NCBI RefSeq assembly: GCF_001721045.1
Contig: NZ_MDER01000070.1
Coordinates: 154,242-218,241, forward strand
Length of the DNA: 64,000 nt
Direction: 5' to 3'
Source: Paenibacillus nuruki
GTDB lineage: Bacteria; Bacillota; Bacilli; Paenibacillales; Paenibacillaceae
Both the position numbers and the translations under genes were made by a program. The first letter of the stretch is position 1. Every line of letters starts with the position of its first letter. Positions 1 through 8,933 of the stretch are shown here, one piece after another. The notes below the pieces were generated by a model. That model had not been told where the DNA came from, did no database searches, and saw only the letters and a program-made list of their open reading frames with translations.

Positions 1-681
1 CTGCTTGGAACTTTGATTTTAGCGTTTGCTTATTATCACATTAATGTTCAGAATCAATTGTCAGAAGGCGGATTTGTCGGCTTAGCCCTATTAGGTAAAT
101 ATGCATTTGGATGGTCACCAGCTTGGACAGCCTTGTTGTTGGATATTCCAGTGATATTACTTGCATGGTGGTTGAAAGGTCGCAGATTCATGTTATTTAC
201 ACTGATTGGAGCACTATCGTTTTCACTATTTTACTCATTATTTGAGCAATTATCGTTGTTTGTGGTGGACCTGCACGGTAACCTGCTAGCAGCCGCAGTC
301 TTATCTGGGTTGTTAACCGGTCTAGGAGCAGGAATCGTTCTACGATATGGTGGGGCGACCGGAGGCGATGATGTGTTGTCCAAATTAATCAGTGATTGGA
401 GTGGCTGGAAGATCGGTAACGTATTTTTTGCAAGTGATGCGATTGTGTTATTGATCTGTTTGTTCTATTTACCGCTTAAAGAAACAATGTATACTGTTCT
501 TGCAGTATGGATTGCTGGTAAAGTGATCACATGGACAATGACAACATCTTGGCAAATACGTTATGTACTACCGATTAAGCGCACTTCCACATTAGCTGTA
601 TCTGTGAGTAAAGCAGCTGTAAAACCTATAGCATCTACTCCACAGTCACTACAAATCAATAATAAGAGCATCAAAGTATAA
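1..681 (+). CDS. YitT family membrane protein (5' end outside window)
   Basis: The reading frame is open from base 1, so the N-terminus lies upstream of the window. The visible part has several hydrophobic segments, the family-typical 'SEGGFVGLALL' after the first helix, and 'GGATGGDDVLSKLIS' in the middle, which are hallmarks of the YitT/YqfU (DUF161) integral membrane family. The C-terminal DUF2179 domain present in many relatives is missing; the protein ends in a short basic, Ser/Thr-rich tail. The transported substrate of this family is not known. A hairpin terminator follows at once, and the next gene is convergent. Confidence 0.85.
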   Translation: MLGTLILAFAYYHINVQNQLSEGGFVGLALLGKYAFGWSPAWTALLLDIPVILLAWWLKGRRFMLFTLIGALSFSLFYSLFEQLSLFVVDLHGNLLAAAVLSGLLTGLGAGIVLRYGGATGGDDVLSKLISDWSGWKIGNVFFASDAIVLLICLFYLPLKETMYTVLAVWIAGKVITWTMTTSWQIRYVLPIKRTSTLAVSVSKAAVKPIASTPQSLQINNKSIKV

Positions 682-686
682 ATAAA

Positions 687-725
687 AGCCGTTCAGTAGA
701 TCCTAACGATCATTGAACGGCTTTT
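687..725. terminator. Bidirectional Rho-independent terminator
   Basis: A nine-base stem (AGCCGTTCA / TGAACGGCT) is followed by a T run on the plus strand and preceded by an A run, so it can serve both the YitT gene and the convergent MFS gene. Confidence 0.85.
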
Positions 726-731
726 TGCTAT

Positions 732-1934
732 TTATTTGACAAGTGCTCTTTTTTCAACCAAATAATAACTAAGGATAGATCCTAAAATACCGACTACAGC
801 AACAGCGCCACCAATCAGTGGAACGTAAGGTAAGCCGAGATGGGTAATAACAACGCCACCGAGAAAAGCACCCCCTGCATTACCCAAATTCAATGCAGAG
901 TGACTGGAAGTGGCTGCAAGTCTTGGCGCTTCATGGGCTAGATTCATAATACGAATCTGAATACCTGGCATGATACCAAAGGCCGCTGCACCCCAGAGAA
1001 ATACGAATAGAAGCGTTAAGATCTGATTGTGAAGAACAGTAGATAGAATAACCAGCAAGATCACTAGAATGGTAAATGTTACGATCAATGAAGGCATTAA
1101 CTTCCAATCGGCTAGCTTACCGCCTATAATATTACCTAATGTTACACCTACACCAAACATCACTAGAATCCATGTGACACTATGTTCTTGGAATCCGCTC
1201 ACATCGGTGAGTAGAGGCGTAATGTAGGTAAATACAGTAAACATACTTCCACAGCCAAAAGCACCGGTGAATAAAATAAGCAGAACTTGCGGATTGATCA
1301 GACTACGGAACTCTTTGGCAAGGCTAGAAGGCCCTGATTGCTCGATCTTTGGAATTAAGAAAAAGATACCGACTAGCGAAATCATTCCCATAATCGTTAT
1401 CGCACCGAAAGAAGCACGCCAGCCTAAATATTGTCCGATAAAGGTACCGAAAGGAACGCCGATAATATTAGCGATGGTAAGTCCAGCGAGAACCATCGAG
1501 ACGGCACTGGCTCGTTTTTCCGGTCGTACCAATCGTGCAGCTATCAATGAACTTGCTCCCAGAAAAGTACCGTGTGCTAATGCAGTAACTAGACGCGAAG
1601 CCATTAACAGACTATAGTTTGGAGCGATGACAGCAAGTGCATTACCCAGTATAAAAATAATCATAAGCAGACAGAGCAATTGTTTCTGCGGAATGCGATG
1701 CGTTAATACCGTCAGTACAGGAGCGCCGACAGCCACTCCAAGCGCATAGCTGGTAATGAGTTGCCCTGCTTGTGGAATAGTGACTTGAAGATCACTGGCT
1801 ACATTAGGCAATAAACCCATAATCACAAATTCAGTCATGCCGATCGCAAAAGCACCAGCAGTGAGACAGAATAGTGCTGCCGGGAAACGATCATTTTGCG
1901 GTGAAACTTGTTCTTGCGTAACAGATGGTTGCAT
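732..1934 (-). CDS. MFS transporter, DHA1 (AraJ/YdhP-like) family
   Basis: This 400-residue protein has about twelve hydrophobic segments. The N-terminal 'GMTEFVIMGLLPNVASDL' is the signature of the DHA1 drug:H+ antiporter subgroup that includes AraJ and YdhP, and the segment near residues 110-135 is 'SRLVTALAHGTFLGASS'. Full length for the family. It is expected to be an inner-membrane exporter of drugs or sugars; the substrate cannot be read from sequence. It is a single-gene unit, with kptA divergent on the other side. Confidence 0.85.
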   Translation of the reverse strand: MQPSVTQEQVSPQNDRFPAALFCLTAGAFAIGMTEFVIMGLLPNVASDLQVTIPQAGQLITSYALGVAVGAPVLTVLTHRIPQKQLLCLLMIIFILGNALAVIAPNYSLLMASRLVTALAHGTFLGASSLIAARLVRPEKRASAVSMVLAGLTIANIIGVPFGTFIGQYLGWRASFGAITIMGMISLVGIFFLIPKIEQSGPSSLAKEFRSLINPQVLLILFTGAFGCGSMFTVFTYITPLLTDVSGFQEHSVTWILVMFGVGVTLGNIIGGKLADWKLMPSLIVTFTILVILLVILSTVLHNQILTLLFVFLWGAAAFGIMPGIQIRIMNLAHEAPRLAATSSHSALNLGNAGGAFLGGVVITHLGLPYVPLIGGAVAVVGILGSILSYYLVEKRALVK

Positions 1935-2056
1935 ACATTCTCTCCTATTTTCTGAAATGTGCTATTTTTTCTCTATATTTTCTGTATGTACATAGTAACA
2001 TTTAAAATTCAAAGTGAGTATAGATGTACTCAAATCCCACTTAAAGGAGCTTTCTA

Positions 2057-2614
2057 ATGTTAACAGCCAAACAAGAGGTGCAATTAAGTAAATATATGAG
2101 TTTGATTTTGCGACATACGCCTGAGCAATACGGCATTGTACTTGATGCTCGTGATGGTTCTTGTCCTTTAGAAGAATTAGTACATGTGTTACGTGAGCAA
2201 AAAGGATGGAGCAATATTACAGAAGCCGATATTCGTCAGGTTGTTGAACAATCAGACAAACAGCGTTTTGAAATCAACGATAATCGGATCAAAGCAAGAT
2301 ATGGGCATAGCCATACCCAAGTTCAATACGAACAAGGAACACCACCAGCGATCCTATATCATGGCACTCATGAACAAGCAGTAACAGCAATAGAGCAGCA
2401 AGGTCTTCTGCCTATGAATCGTCAGTATGTCCATTTATCAGCCAGTACACATTTTGCAGAATTAGCAGGGAAGCGTAGAGGATCATTAGTGCTTTTACAA
2501 GTAGATACGGTTCAAGCGATTGCAGAAGGTGTAACGTTTTATTTTGCAGGTCATGAAGTCTGGTTGTCTGGTCCCATTCCTGCACATTGTCTTACACGTG
2601 TAGCTAAGGGCTAA
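2057..2614 (+). CDS. kptA: RNA 2'-phosphotransferase (Tpt1/KptA)
   Basis: 185 residues, typical for KptA. The active-site motif 'SLILRHTPE' (Arg19-His20), the 'RYGHS' motif (Arg81), 'YHGT' (101-104) and a C-terminal Arg pair (140-141) match the Arg-His-Arg-Arg set of the Tpt1 family. The family transfers an internal RNA 2'-phosphate to NAD+, giving ADP-ribose 1'',2''-cyclic phosphate. In fungi this completes tRNA splicing; bacteria have no such pathway, so the natural substrate is uncertain. The start has a good AAAGGAG site. The gene stands alone between a divergent MFS gene and a convergent oxidoreductase. Confidence 0.9.
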   Translation: MLTAKQEVQLSKYMSLILRHTPEQYGIVLDARDGSCPLEELVHVLREQKGWSNITEADIRQVVEQSDKQRFEINDNRIKARYGHSHTQVQYEQGTPPAILYHGTHEQAVTAIEQQGLLPMNRQYVHLSASTHFAELAGKRRGSLVLLQVDTVQAIAEGVTFYFAGHEVWLSGPIPAHCLTRVAKG

Positions 2615-2670
2615 TCATATAGATGTAGAGATAAGTCAATTCAATCTACGTCATAAAAGTCAAAGAAAAG

Positions 2671-2697
2671 GGGAGCGATCATACATCGCTCCCTTTA
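2671..2697. terminator. Terminator between kptA and the LLM oxidoreductase
   Basis: A nine-base stem (GGGAGCGAT / ATCGCTCCC) with a five-base loop is flanked by A-rich sequence on the left and T-rich on the right, so it can act in both directions. Confidence 0.8.
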
Positions 2698-2735
2698 TCA
2701 TCTTAAGTTGTAATCTATTAGATCTTAGAAAAGAC

Positions 2736-3752
2736 TTAAGCTTGTAGTTCAAACGCTTCTGCTAGTAAACGATATGATTTTAATCGAGCTTCCGTATTGT
2801 GGATAGCAGATACGACGAGCAATTCGTCAGTCTGAAAATCTTTGGCAAACTGAAGCATTTTTTCTTTTACTTGATCAGGTGTACCCACTACACGAAAACG
2901 ACGAGTATCTTGAATATGTGCGATTTCAGAATTGGTATACGGATATTCTGCTGCTGTTTTGGCAGAAGGGAGATAAGGCATCGGACGATTTTCACGCAAC
3001 ATCAAGAAATAGAGATCATTACTACGCATATGATATTCTGCTTCTTCTTCTGTCTCTGCACAAGACACCGTAATTGCTGCTAATGACTTGGGTGTAGAAG
3101 ACATGAGTGATGGTTTGAAGCTTTCTTTGTAATGAGCTACAGCATCTTCTCCACCTACTGTTCCAAAAAACTGAGCAAACGCATAAGAAGCACCTGTCAT
3201 CGCCGCTAGGTCAGCTGTTCCACCACTAGAACCGAGTAACCATAATTCAGGAGCAGTCTCAATACTTGGTTCAGCAATCAATCCAGGAAAACGATGATCT
3301 GCTGGCAAAGCATCATTCAGATAAGCAATCAAATCGACAATCTGTTGAGGATAACGATCTGATGCATGCATAGAAGGGAATTTGCCTTCTTGAAGAGCAC
3401 GTGTAGCTAAAGGCATACCTCCAGGAGCACGACCTACACCCAGATCAATACGATTAGGGTACAGAGCTTCAAGTAGACGGAAATTTTCAGCTACTTTGTA
3501 AGCACTATAGTGAGGAAGCATAATACCACCTGAACCAACACGAATCCGTGAAGTCAGGGCGGCTACATGAGCGATTAATACTTCAGGGCTTGAATGAGCC
3601 AGACTTGGAGACGCATGATGTTCTGACATCCAGAATCTTGAAAAGCCTAAACGATCTGCTTCTTGCGCTAATTTTAATGTGTTGGCTAGAGCATCTTTGG
3701 CATCTTCGCCTTCGTTAATATGGGATTGATCCAGTACGCCTAATTTCAACAT
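2736..3752 (-). CDS. LLM-class flavin-dependent oxidoreductase
   Basis: 338 residues of the luciferase-like monooxygenase fold. The start 'LGVLDQSHINEG', the 'FWMSEHHASPSLAHSSPEVLIAH' region near residues 40-62 and 'RIDLGVGRAPGG' near 101-112 are typical of the YhbW/YceB/MsnO8 subgroup. These enzymes use reduced FMN or F420; in Bacillota FMN is expected. The physiological substrate is unknown. It is a single-gene unit. Confidence 0.85.
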   Translation of the reverse strand: MLKLGVLDQSHINEGEDAKDALANTLKLAQEADRLGFSRFWMSEHHASPSLAHSSPEVLIAHVAALTSRIRVGSGGIMLPHYSAYKVAENFRLLEALYPNRIDLGVGRAPGGMPLATRALQEGKFPSMHASDRYPQQIVDLIAYLNDALPADHRFPGLIAEPSIETAPELWLLGSSGGTADLAAMTGASYAFAQFFGTVGGEDAVAHYKESFKPSLMSSTPKSLAAITVSCAETEEEAEYHMRSNDLYFLMLRENRPMPYLPSAKTAAEYPYTNSEIAHIQDTRRFRVVGTPDQVKEKMLQFAKDFQTDELLVVSAIHNTEARLKSYRLLAEAFELQA

Positions 3753-3855
3753 ATATAGTCACCTCTGTGTAGGATTAAAGTATGATCATTGTAACTTTTC
3801 AATACTACGTTACTTTAATAGTGTAACCTAAATAGTCTGTCTTGTCCCATCGCAC

Positions 3856-3895
3856 ACAAAAAATCCACAAAAGGAGGGGAATCCTTCTGTGGATT
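3856..3895 (-). terminator. Terminator of the hxlAB operon
   Basis: Read on the minus strand, AATCCACA with an AAGGA extension pairs with TCCTT and TGTGGATT, followed by six Ts. It lies 35 bases after the hxlB stop. Confidence 0.85.
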
Positions 3896-3929
3896 AAAGA
3901 CATCAAATAAAGAGTATATTTACATTGTT

Positions 3930-4502
3930 CTATTCTAAATTAGCATGATTGCTAAACATGGCCGCGGAGTCGCCACCACGATGCTCCATTAAGCGAAGCA
4001 TTAATCCATCGAAAAATAATAATACAGTCTGTTCAAACAATGAACCCATCGGTTGAACCGTCTCATATTGATTATGATCAGCAGGATCTTTAGGAGAACC
4101 AGGCAATTTGACCGTTAATGCAGATTTCTGACCGATCGTTGATTCAGGAAAAATCGTCACTGCGGCAATCGTTACTTCAGCTTGTTGCGCTTTTTCAGCC
4201 ATCAACACGAGACCTTGTGTTTCTCCTGAACCGGAAGCGATAATCAGCAGATCACCTTTTCCAGCACGCGGAGTAACCGTCTCACCAACCACATAAGCTT
4301 TCAGTCCCAATTGCATTAAGCGCATAGCCAATGCTTTTGCCATAAGACCGGAGCGTCCTGCACCAGCTACAAAGACTTGGCGTGCTGACAAAATCTGTTG
4401 TACCAGTGCTTCTGCTTCGACTTCAGGAATAGCCGCAAGTGTACGTTCTAATTCTTGAATAATACGGTCGAAATGTTTGGAGATTCCTGCTTGGTTACTC
4501 AT
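3930..4502 (-). CDS. hxlB: 6-phospho-3-hexuloisomerase
   Basis: 190 residues with a SIS (sugar isomerase) domain: 'QVFVAGAGRSGLMAKALAMRLMQLG' near residues 42-66 and 'IIASGSGET' near 87-95. It converts 3-hexulose-6-phosphate to fructose-6-phosphate, the second step of the ribulose monophosphate pathway of formaldehyde fixation. It starts four bases after the hxlA stop, so the two are translationally coupled; its ribosome site (AAGGGT) overlaps the end of hxlA. Length and partner make the identity firm. Confidence 0.95.
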   Translation of the reverse strand: MSNQAGISKHFDRIIQELERTLAAIPEVEAEALVQQILSARQVFVAGAGRSGLMAKALAMRLMQLGLKAYVVGETVTPRAGKGDLLIIASGSGETQGLVLMAEKAQQAEVTIAAVTIFPESTIGQKSALTVKLPGSPKDPADHNQYETVQPMGSLFEQTVLLFFDGLMLRLMEHRGGDSAAMFSNHANLE

Positions 4503-4506
4503 CGTA

Positions 4507-5139
4507 TTACCCTTGAGTGATCAAGTCGCGGATTTTAGAAGCTACGCCAGCTTTATCGTCTTGACCTGTAATTCCGCCACCAACGATGATTAGATCAGGG
4601 TTAGCTTTGATTGCTTCTGGCAATGTTTCTAATTTGATACCACCAGCGATAGCAGTTTTAGAGTTTTTAACTACACTTTTGATTGTAGCTAAGTCTTCAA
4701 ATGGATTTTGACCTGCTGCTTGACCATCATAACCTGTGTGTACACAGATATAGTCTACGCCTAGTGCGTCTAATTCTTTAGCACGAGTTGCGATATCTTT
4801 AACATTGATCATATCAACCAATACTTTGCTACCTTGTTTTTTAGCTTCGTCTACACAACCTTTGATTGTAAGGTCATTACTTGCACCTAGAACAGTTACG
4901 ATGTCTGCACCAGCTTCAGAAGCTTTCATTACTTCATAACCACCTGCATCCATAATTTTAAGATCAGCTAATACTTTCAAGTGAGGGAAAGCTTCTTTCA
5001 TAGCTTTAACTGCATGAAGACCTTCGTTAATTACGATCGGTGTACCAATTTCTACGATATCAATAAAAGGTGCTACTTCTTTTACAAGAGCAATACCTTC
5101 AGGGATGTTAACCAAGTCTAACGCTAATTGAAGTTCCAT
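4507..5139 (-). CDS. hxlA: 3-hexulose-6-phosphate synthase
   Basis: 210 residues, the family length. It has the orotidine-5'-phosphate decarboxylase superfamily signature D-x-K-x-x-D at Asp59-Lys61-Asp64 ('ADLKIMD') and the phosphate-binding end 'IVGGGIT'. It condenses formaldehyde with ribulose-5-phosphate to give 3-hexulose-6-phosphate in the cytoplasm. First gene of a two-gene operon with hxlB. In B. subtilis this operon is a formaldehyde-detoxification unit switched on by HxlR, whose gene is divergent here as well. Strong CTAGGAGG ribosome site. Confidence 0.96.
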   Translation of the reverse strand: MELQLALDLVNIPEGIALVKEVAPFIDIVEIGTPIVINEGLHAVKAMKEAFPHLKVLADLKIMDAGGYEVMKASEAGADIVTVLGASNDLTIKGCVDEAKKQGSKVLVDMINVKDIATRAKELDALGVDYICVHTGYDGQAAGQNPFEDLATIKSVVKNSKTAIAGGIKLETLPEAIKANPDLIIVGGGITGQDDKAGVASKIRDLITQG

Positions 5140-5256
5140 AATATATAATTCCTCCTAGTTGTATGTTGCGTTCGTTCTACCTATCGTTCAATGATGACTC
5201 CTAATGATCAGATCATTATTCCACACAAAGTGGATAGCCATCATCGACGTATTGCT

Positions 5257-5348
5257 AGTATAAATCAAAAGGTGCTATTTCCGTAAGTACGCACTTTTTA
5301 ATTACATAGTGTCTAAAAGTATACTGTCAGCACTTTTTTAGCTATAAT
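5257..5348. promoter_or_regulatory. Divergent hxlA / hxlR control region with repeated operator-like motif
   Basis: On the plus strand a TATAAT (5343-5348) precedes hxlR. On the minus strand TATACT (5262-5257) precedes hxlA and has only a weak -35 (TTACGG), as expected for an activated promoter. The nine-base GCACTTTTT occurs twice in direct orientation, at 5291-5299 and 5330-5338, 39 bases apart (close to four helical turns). These copies sit just upstream of the hxlA promoter and are the best candidates for HxlR binding sites. This is inference from position; the known B. subtilis site was not aligned. Confidence 0.45.
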
Positions 5349-5429
5349 AGAGAGATCATAAAGAAATAGAACTGTGTAGCAGACCATACTAGAGCATATG
5401 TTATTATCCCAATTGGAGGAATCTCAATC

Positions 5430-5789
5430 ATGCGTGAACGTATATTTAATTGTGAGAAAGAATTAACCCTATCGGTCATCGGGGGAAAATGGAAGATGTT
5501 AATCTTATGGCATCTGGGTAAAAGCGGTACAAAACGATTCGGCGAACTTAAAGCTTTGATTCCTGGAATCACTCAACGGATGTTAGTCAGTCAATTGCGT
5601 GAACTGGAAGAAGACTTGATTGTTCATCGTGAAGTCTATCCTGTTGTTCCGCCTAAAGTAGAATATTCGTTAACTGAAATGGGTGAAACATTGATGCCAA
5701 TTTTGGATGCGATGTATAACTGGGGCAAACATTATATGGATGTGGCAGAGATCGAACCTGTGGAGATCAAGCCTGCTTCATGGAATTAA
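5430..5789 (+). CDS. hxlR: HxlR, formaldehyde-responsive transcriptional activator
   Basis: 119 residues of the HxlR winged-helix family. The N-terminal block '[20 protein letters not shown]' and '[17 protein letters not shown]' are nearly those of B. subtilis HxlR. Cys8 corresponds to the N-terminal cysteine that reacts with formaldehyde in that protein. The gene is divergent from hxlAB, which it is expected to activate. It ends with a strong terminator and has no co-transcribed partner. Confidence 0.93.
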   Translation: MRERIFNCEKELTLSVIGGKWKMLILWHLGKSGTKRFGELKALIPGITQRMLVSQLRELEEDLIVHREVYPVVPPKVEYSLTEMGETLMPILDAMYNWGKHYMDVAEIEPVEIKPASWN

Positions 5790-5822
5790 TTTATAAACTG
5801 AATAAATATAAGTCAGTACAAT

Positions 5823-5870
5823 AAAAGCGAGCAGAGATCGGTAGTTAATGACCGTGTATGCTCGCTTTTT
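5823..5870 (+). terminator. Terminator of hxlR
   Basis: An eleven-base stem AAAAGCGAGCA / TGCTCGCTTTT is followed by a T run. Confidence 0.9.
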
Positions 5871-6009
5871 GCTATATGTAAAAAGTGTATATGATCGTTA
5901 GCATATGACTTCTGTGAGGACAATTTAAAGCGATATAGAATAAATAGTGTGTAATTGGGGTATACATAGTAAAGACCGAATCTTTTTTGCCTATAGGAGG
6001 ACAATAACA

Positions 6010-6654
6010 ATGAATATCGCAATTATTGGAGCTAATGGACAGATTGGTAAAATCTTAACTACTCAATTAGCAGCAAATCAACATAAAGTCAGTGCTGTTA
6101 TTCGCAAGCCTGAACAAGCAGAAGCATTAGAAAAAGTAGGTGCACAAGCTGTACTTGCTGATCTTGAAGGATCAGTAGAGGATCTGACCAAAGTACTTCA
6201 AGGAGCAGATGCAGTTGTTTTTGCAGCAGGTTCTGGCGGAAGCACAGGCGCAGACAAAACGTTACTGATTGATCTGGATGGAGCTGTGAAAAGTATGGAA
6301 GCTGCGGAAAAAGCAGGAATTTCACGCTTTATTCTAGTCAGTGCATTATATGCAGAAGATCGTACACAATGGCCAGATGATATGAAAACCTATTATGTAG
6401 CCAAACATTATGCGGATAAAATGTTAGAAGCGAGTTCACTGGATTACACGATTATTCGTCCGGGTGGACTATTGAATGATGCAGGTACAGGTAAAGTTAA
6501 ACTGGTTGAACATTTAGGAGAAAAAGGCAGTATTCCACGCGAAGATGTTGCTTCAGTGATTGCTAGCATTTTAGACCAGTCCAGTACGTACCGCCGTTCG
6601 TTTGACCTTGTATCCGGTGATGATACAGTTGAGCAAGCGATTCAATCTGTATAA
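6010..6654 (+). CDS. NAD(P)-binding Rossmann protein, YhfK/YwnB-like
   Basis: 214 residues from the ATG that follows an AGGAGG site at 5995-6000; the frame is open further upstream but has no ribosome site there. The N-terminal 'MNIAIIGANGQIGKIL' is a GxxGxxG dinucleotide-binding loop, and 'VVFAAGSGGSTGADKT' and 'YTIIRPGGLLND' are typical of atypical short-chain dehydrogenases related to B. subtilis YhfK. These bind NAD(P)H; catalysis and substrate are not established. Single-gene unit. Confidence 0.82.
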   Translation: MNIAIIGANGQIGKILTTQLAANQHKVSAVIRKPEQAEALEKVGAQAVLADLEGSVEDLTKVLQGADAVVFAAGSGGSTGADKTLLIDLDGAVKSMEAAEKAGISRFILVSALYAEDRTQWPDDMKTYYVAKHYADKMLEASSLDYTIIRPGGLLNDAGTGKVKLVEHLGEKGSIPREDVASVIASILDQSSTYRRSFDLVSGDDTVEQAIQSV

Positions 6655-6704
6655 ACACCAATTAGCTATGAAATAAGTATTGAATCTATTTTATAAGTGA
6701 ATGG

Positions 6705-6743
6705 AAAAGAGGCACAGATGATGTATTAGTCTGTGCCTCTTTT
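6705..6743 (+). terminator. Rho-independent terminator
   Basis: A fourteen-base perfect stem (AAAAGAGGCACAGA and its complement) ends in TTTT. Confidence 0.88.
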
Positions 6744-6837
6744 GTATATTCTTCATATTTATAGTGTTTCTGTCGATAATAATAGTTATAAAAACTTATC
6801 AATTACATACATTACACAGTAGCAAGGAGTACAAATA

Positions 6838-8835
6838 ATGAACGAATTTTTAGTAAACTATGGATGGATTATTATGTTTTGGATTGTAGGAAGTATCTTT
6901 TTTTTACCAGGTTTGATGATTATTTGCACAGGGATAATAAAGTTATATCAACAATCTAGGTTTGTTTACATACACAAAATTCGTAAAATTATTGATGCTC
7001 AAAATAATAATCTTATAGAAGAAGTCGAAGAACTGTTACAACACTCCAATCATATACTAAAGAATAAAAGTGGAATTACTCAAAAAGATGCTTTACTAAT
7101 AGATTCTAGCTTAAAAGAAATACTCGATCAGTTAGAAAATATTGAGAATGAGATTCAGTTACCTTGGACATCATTCTTTTGGGATTCATTAGAACTAATA
7201 GAAGAATTAAAAGAATATTTGCAGAAACATAAAATCATTCAAGAACAAATTAATATAGATCGTGCCAAAATAGATGAATTACTAGAAGCAGAACAATATG
7301 TGCAAAATTATCATACTCATTGGGAAGATTCATTTAAGATCATAGAACAACATATTTACCATTTTACTACTGAAATAGCATCAAGTTTATCCAAGTGGTC
7401 TAAGCAACAAAAAGAAATTCAAGAGTTACTCGGTAAAAGTAAGCAATTGCAGTATTCAGATACCATTCAATCATTTCAGCTTTTAAAAAAAGTAGAACAA
7501 AAAGTGAATATATTGCAAAAACAGTATGAACAGCTAAAAATATATTATGAATATGCTATTCAGTTTGAAGACAAACTTAAAGCAGTACGCCTTGAAATTC
7601 ATAATTCTCTTGAGAAGCATGGTTTATTAGCTGTTGAGATTGATCCCTATCAATGGATAAGTAAAAGCACTAACACTTTAGAATCCTTTCATTCTTCTAT
7701 TCGTCAGGCTGATTTATTACAAGCACAATCGTTGTGGAATCAATTAGAGAACTCTATCGAAAAATCAATCGCTATGATTGAGAATAGAATAACTCTTCAA
7801 GAAAGCGTTCGAGAACAGTATAGAAGAGCATATGAAAGACTGGAAGTCCTAAACGGTATTGAATTAGATTTAGCTGTAATATGGGTTTCAGCGCGTCAAG
7901 ATTGGAAATCTTCAGTCTGGAAGCATACATTTCAGAGCTTTGAAAAAGCCTGTATGGCATTACAAACGATTGAATCAGATTTAAAGCATATTGAACAGTA
8001 TATTCATGAAGATATTCAAAAATATATAGAAGCCGAAAAGCACCTTATACTGTTAGACTCTAAATTAACCTATATTGAACAGGAATTAGATGCTAGTCAG
8101 AAGCAACTGCAATTTTGGAAACAATTACAACAACAGCTTCCTGAAAAAGTAAAGCAAGCTGAGCATAAATTAAAATATAGTTATGCTAAAGCTAAACAAG
8201 AAGCGATCAAGTGGAATATGAATACAATGTTAGATGAAGAGTACCAATCTATACAGAAACAGCACGATAAAGTGCATGATCTTTTATCAGAAGTACCTCA
8301 AAATTTAAATTTATTGCAACAGCAATGTAAAGCCTATGTTGAAGCTATTGAACAATGGGTTAGTACAATTAATACATTAATAGATTACCGTAATGATGCT
8401 GTGCCACTTAGATTAAGATTAGAAAATGATTTTAAGCTTCATTATCGAACAGTAAAATGGTATCTACCAATGGAAGCAAGTAAAAGGTATAAAAATTATT
8501 TTAAAAAATTTATAAAAGATTACGAAGATTTAACAATGAATGGGCAGTACGAATCTGCATTTGCATCATTACAAAATATAAAAGGTATCATTGCAGAACT
8601 ACAACTAGCTTATGATCAAACAACAGCACAACAACAAGCACTAAAAAAAGCAAAAACAGAAGAACGTTATCGTACACGTCAATTACAAAATCAAAAGGAT
8701 AACACTAAAGTAGTCAATCATTATCACACTCATACTTCTAAAGGGATTACTTTATTCGGTTCTAGTTCTTCTTCATCCAAATCTAATATTTCATATAGAG
8801 AAGATGAAACTTGGGAAGATGACGATGATGAATAA
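6838..8835 (+). CDS. Membrane-anchored long coiled-coil protein, EzrA-like in layout
   Basis: 665 residues. One hydrophobic helix at about 9-31 is followed by a basic stretch (KLYQQSRFVYIHKIRK), so by the positive-inside rule the rest lies in the cytoplasm. Residues about 45-640 are rich in Gln, Glu, Lys, Leu and Ile in heptad-like spacing with few prolines, indicating long helical bundles or coiled coils. The C-terminus carries a Ser-rich stretch (TLFGSSSSSSKSN) and a very acidic end (ETWEDDDDE). This layout resembles the septation regulator EzrA, but I see no specific EzrA motif and would not give it that name. The gene is clearly more AT-rich than its neighbours. AAGGAG ribosome site at proper distance. 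Function unknown. Confidence 0.7.
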   Translation: MNEFLVNYGWIIMFWIVGSIFFLPGLMIICTGIIKLYQQSRFVYIHKIRKIIDAQNNNLIEEVEELLQHSNHILKNKSGITQKDALLIDSSLKEILDQLENIENEIQLPWTSFFWDSLELIEELKEYLQKHKIIQEQINIDRAKIDELLEAEQYVQNYHTHWEDSFKIIEQHIYHFTTEIASSLSKWSKQQKEIQELLGKSKQLQYSDTIQSFQLLKKVEQKVNILQKQYEQLKIYYEYAIQFEDKLKAVRLEIHNSLEKHGLLAVEIDPYQWISKSTNTLESFHSSIRQADLLQAQSLWNQLENSIEKSIAMIENRITLQESVREQYRRAYERLEVLNGIELDLAVIWVSARQDWKSSVWKHTFQSFEKACMALQTIESDLKHIEQYIHEDIQKYIEAEKHLILLDSKLTYIEQELDASQKQLQFWKQLQQQLPEKVKQAEHKLKYSYAKAKQEAIKWNMNTMLDEEYQSIQKQHDKVHDLLSEVPQNLNLLQQQCKAYVEAIEQWVSTINTLIDYRNDAVPLRLRLENDFKLHYRTVKWYLPMEASKRYKNYFKKFIKDYEDLTMNGQYESAFASLQNIKGIIAELQLAYDQTTAQQQALKKAKTEERYRTRQLQNQKDNTKVVNHYHTHTSKGITLFGSSSSSSKSNISYREDETWEDDDDE

Positions 8836-8885
8836 TATCTATGTAGTTATATGTAATAAAATTTCTATAAATAAAGATACTAACG

Positions 8886-8921
8886 AAAAAACGATTGAAC
8901 ATTGTGTTCAATCGTTTTTTT
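8886..8921. terminator. Bidirectional terminator
   Basis: ACGATTGAAC pairs with GTTCAATCGT, flanked by an A run on the left and a T run on the right; it can serve the coiled-coil gene and the convergent small gene. Confidence 0.88.
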
Positions 8922-8933
8922 ATCATTAGATTA

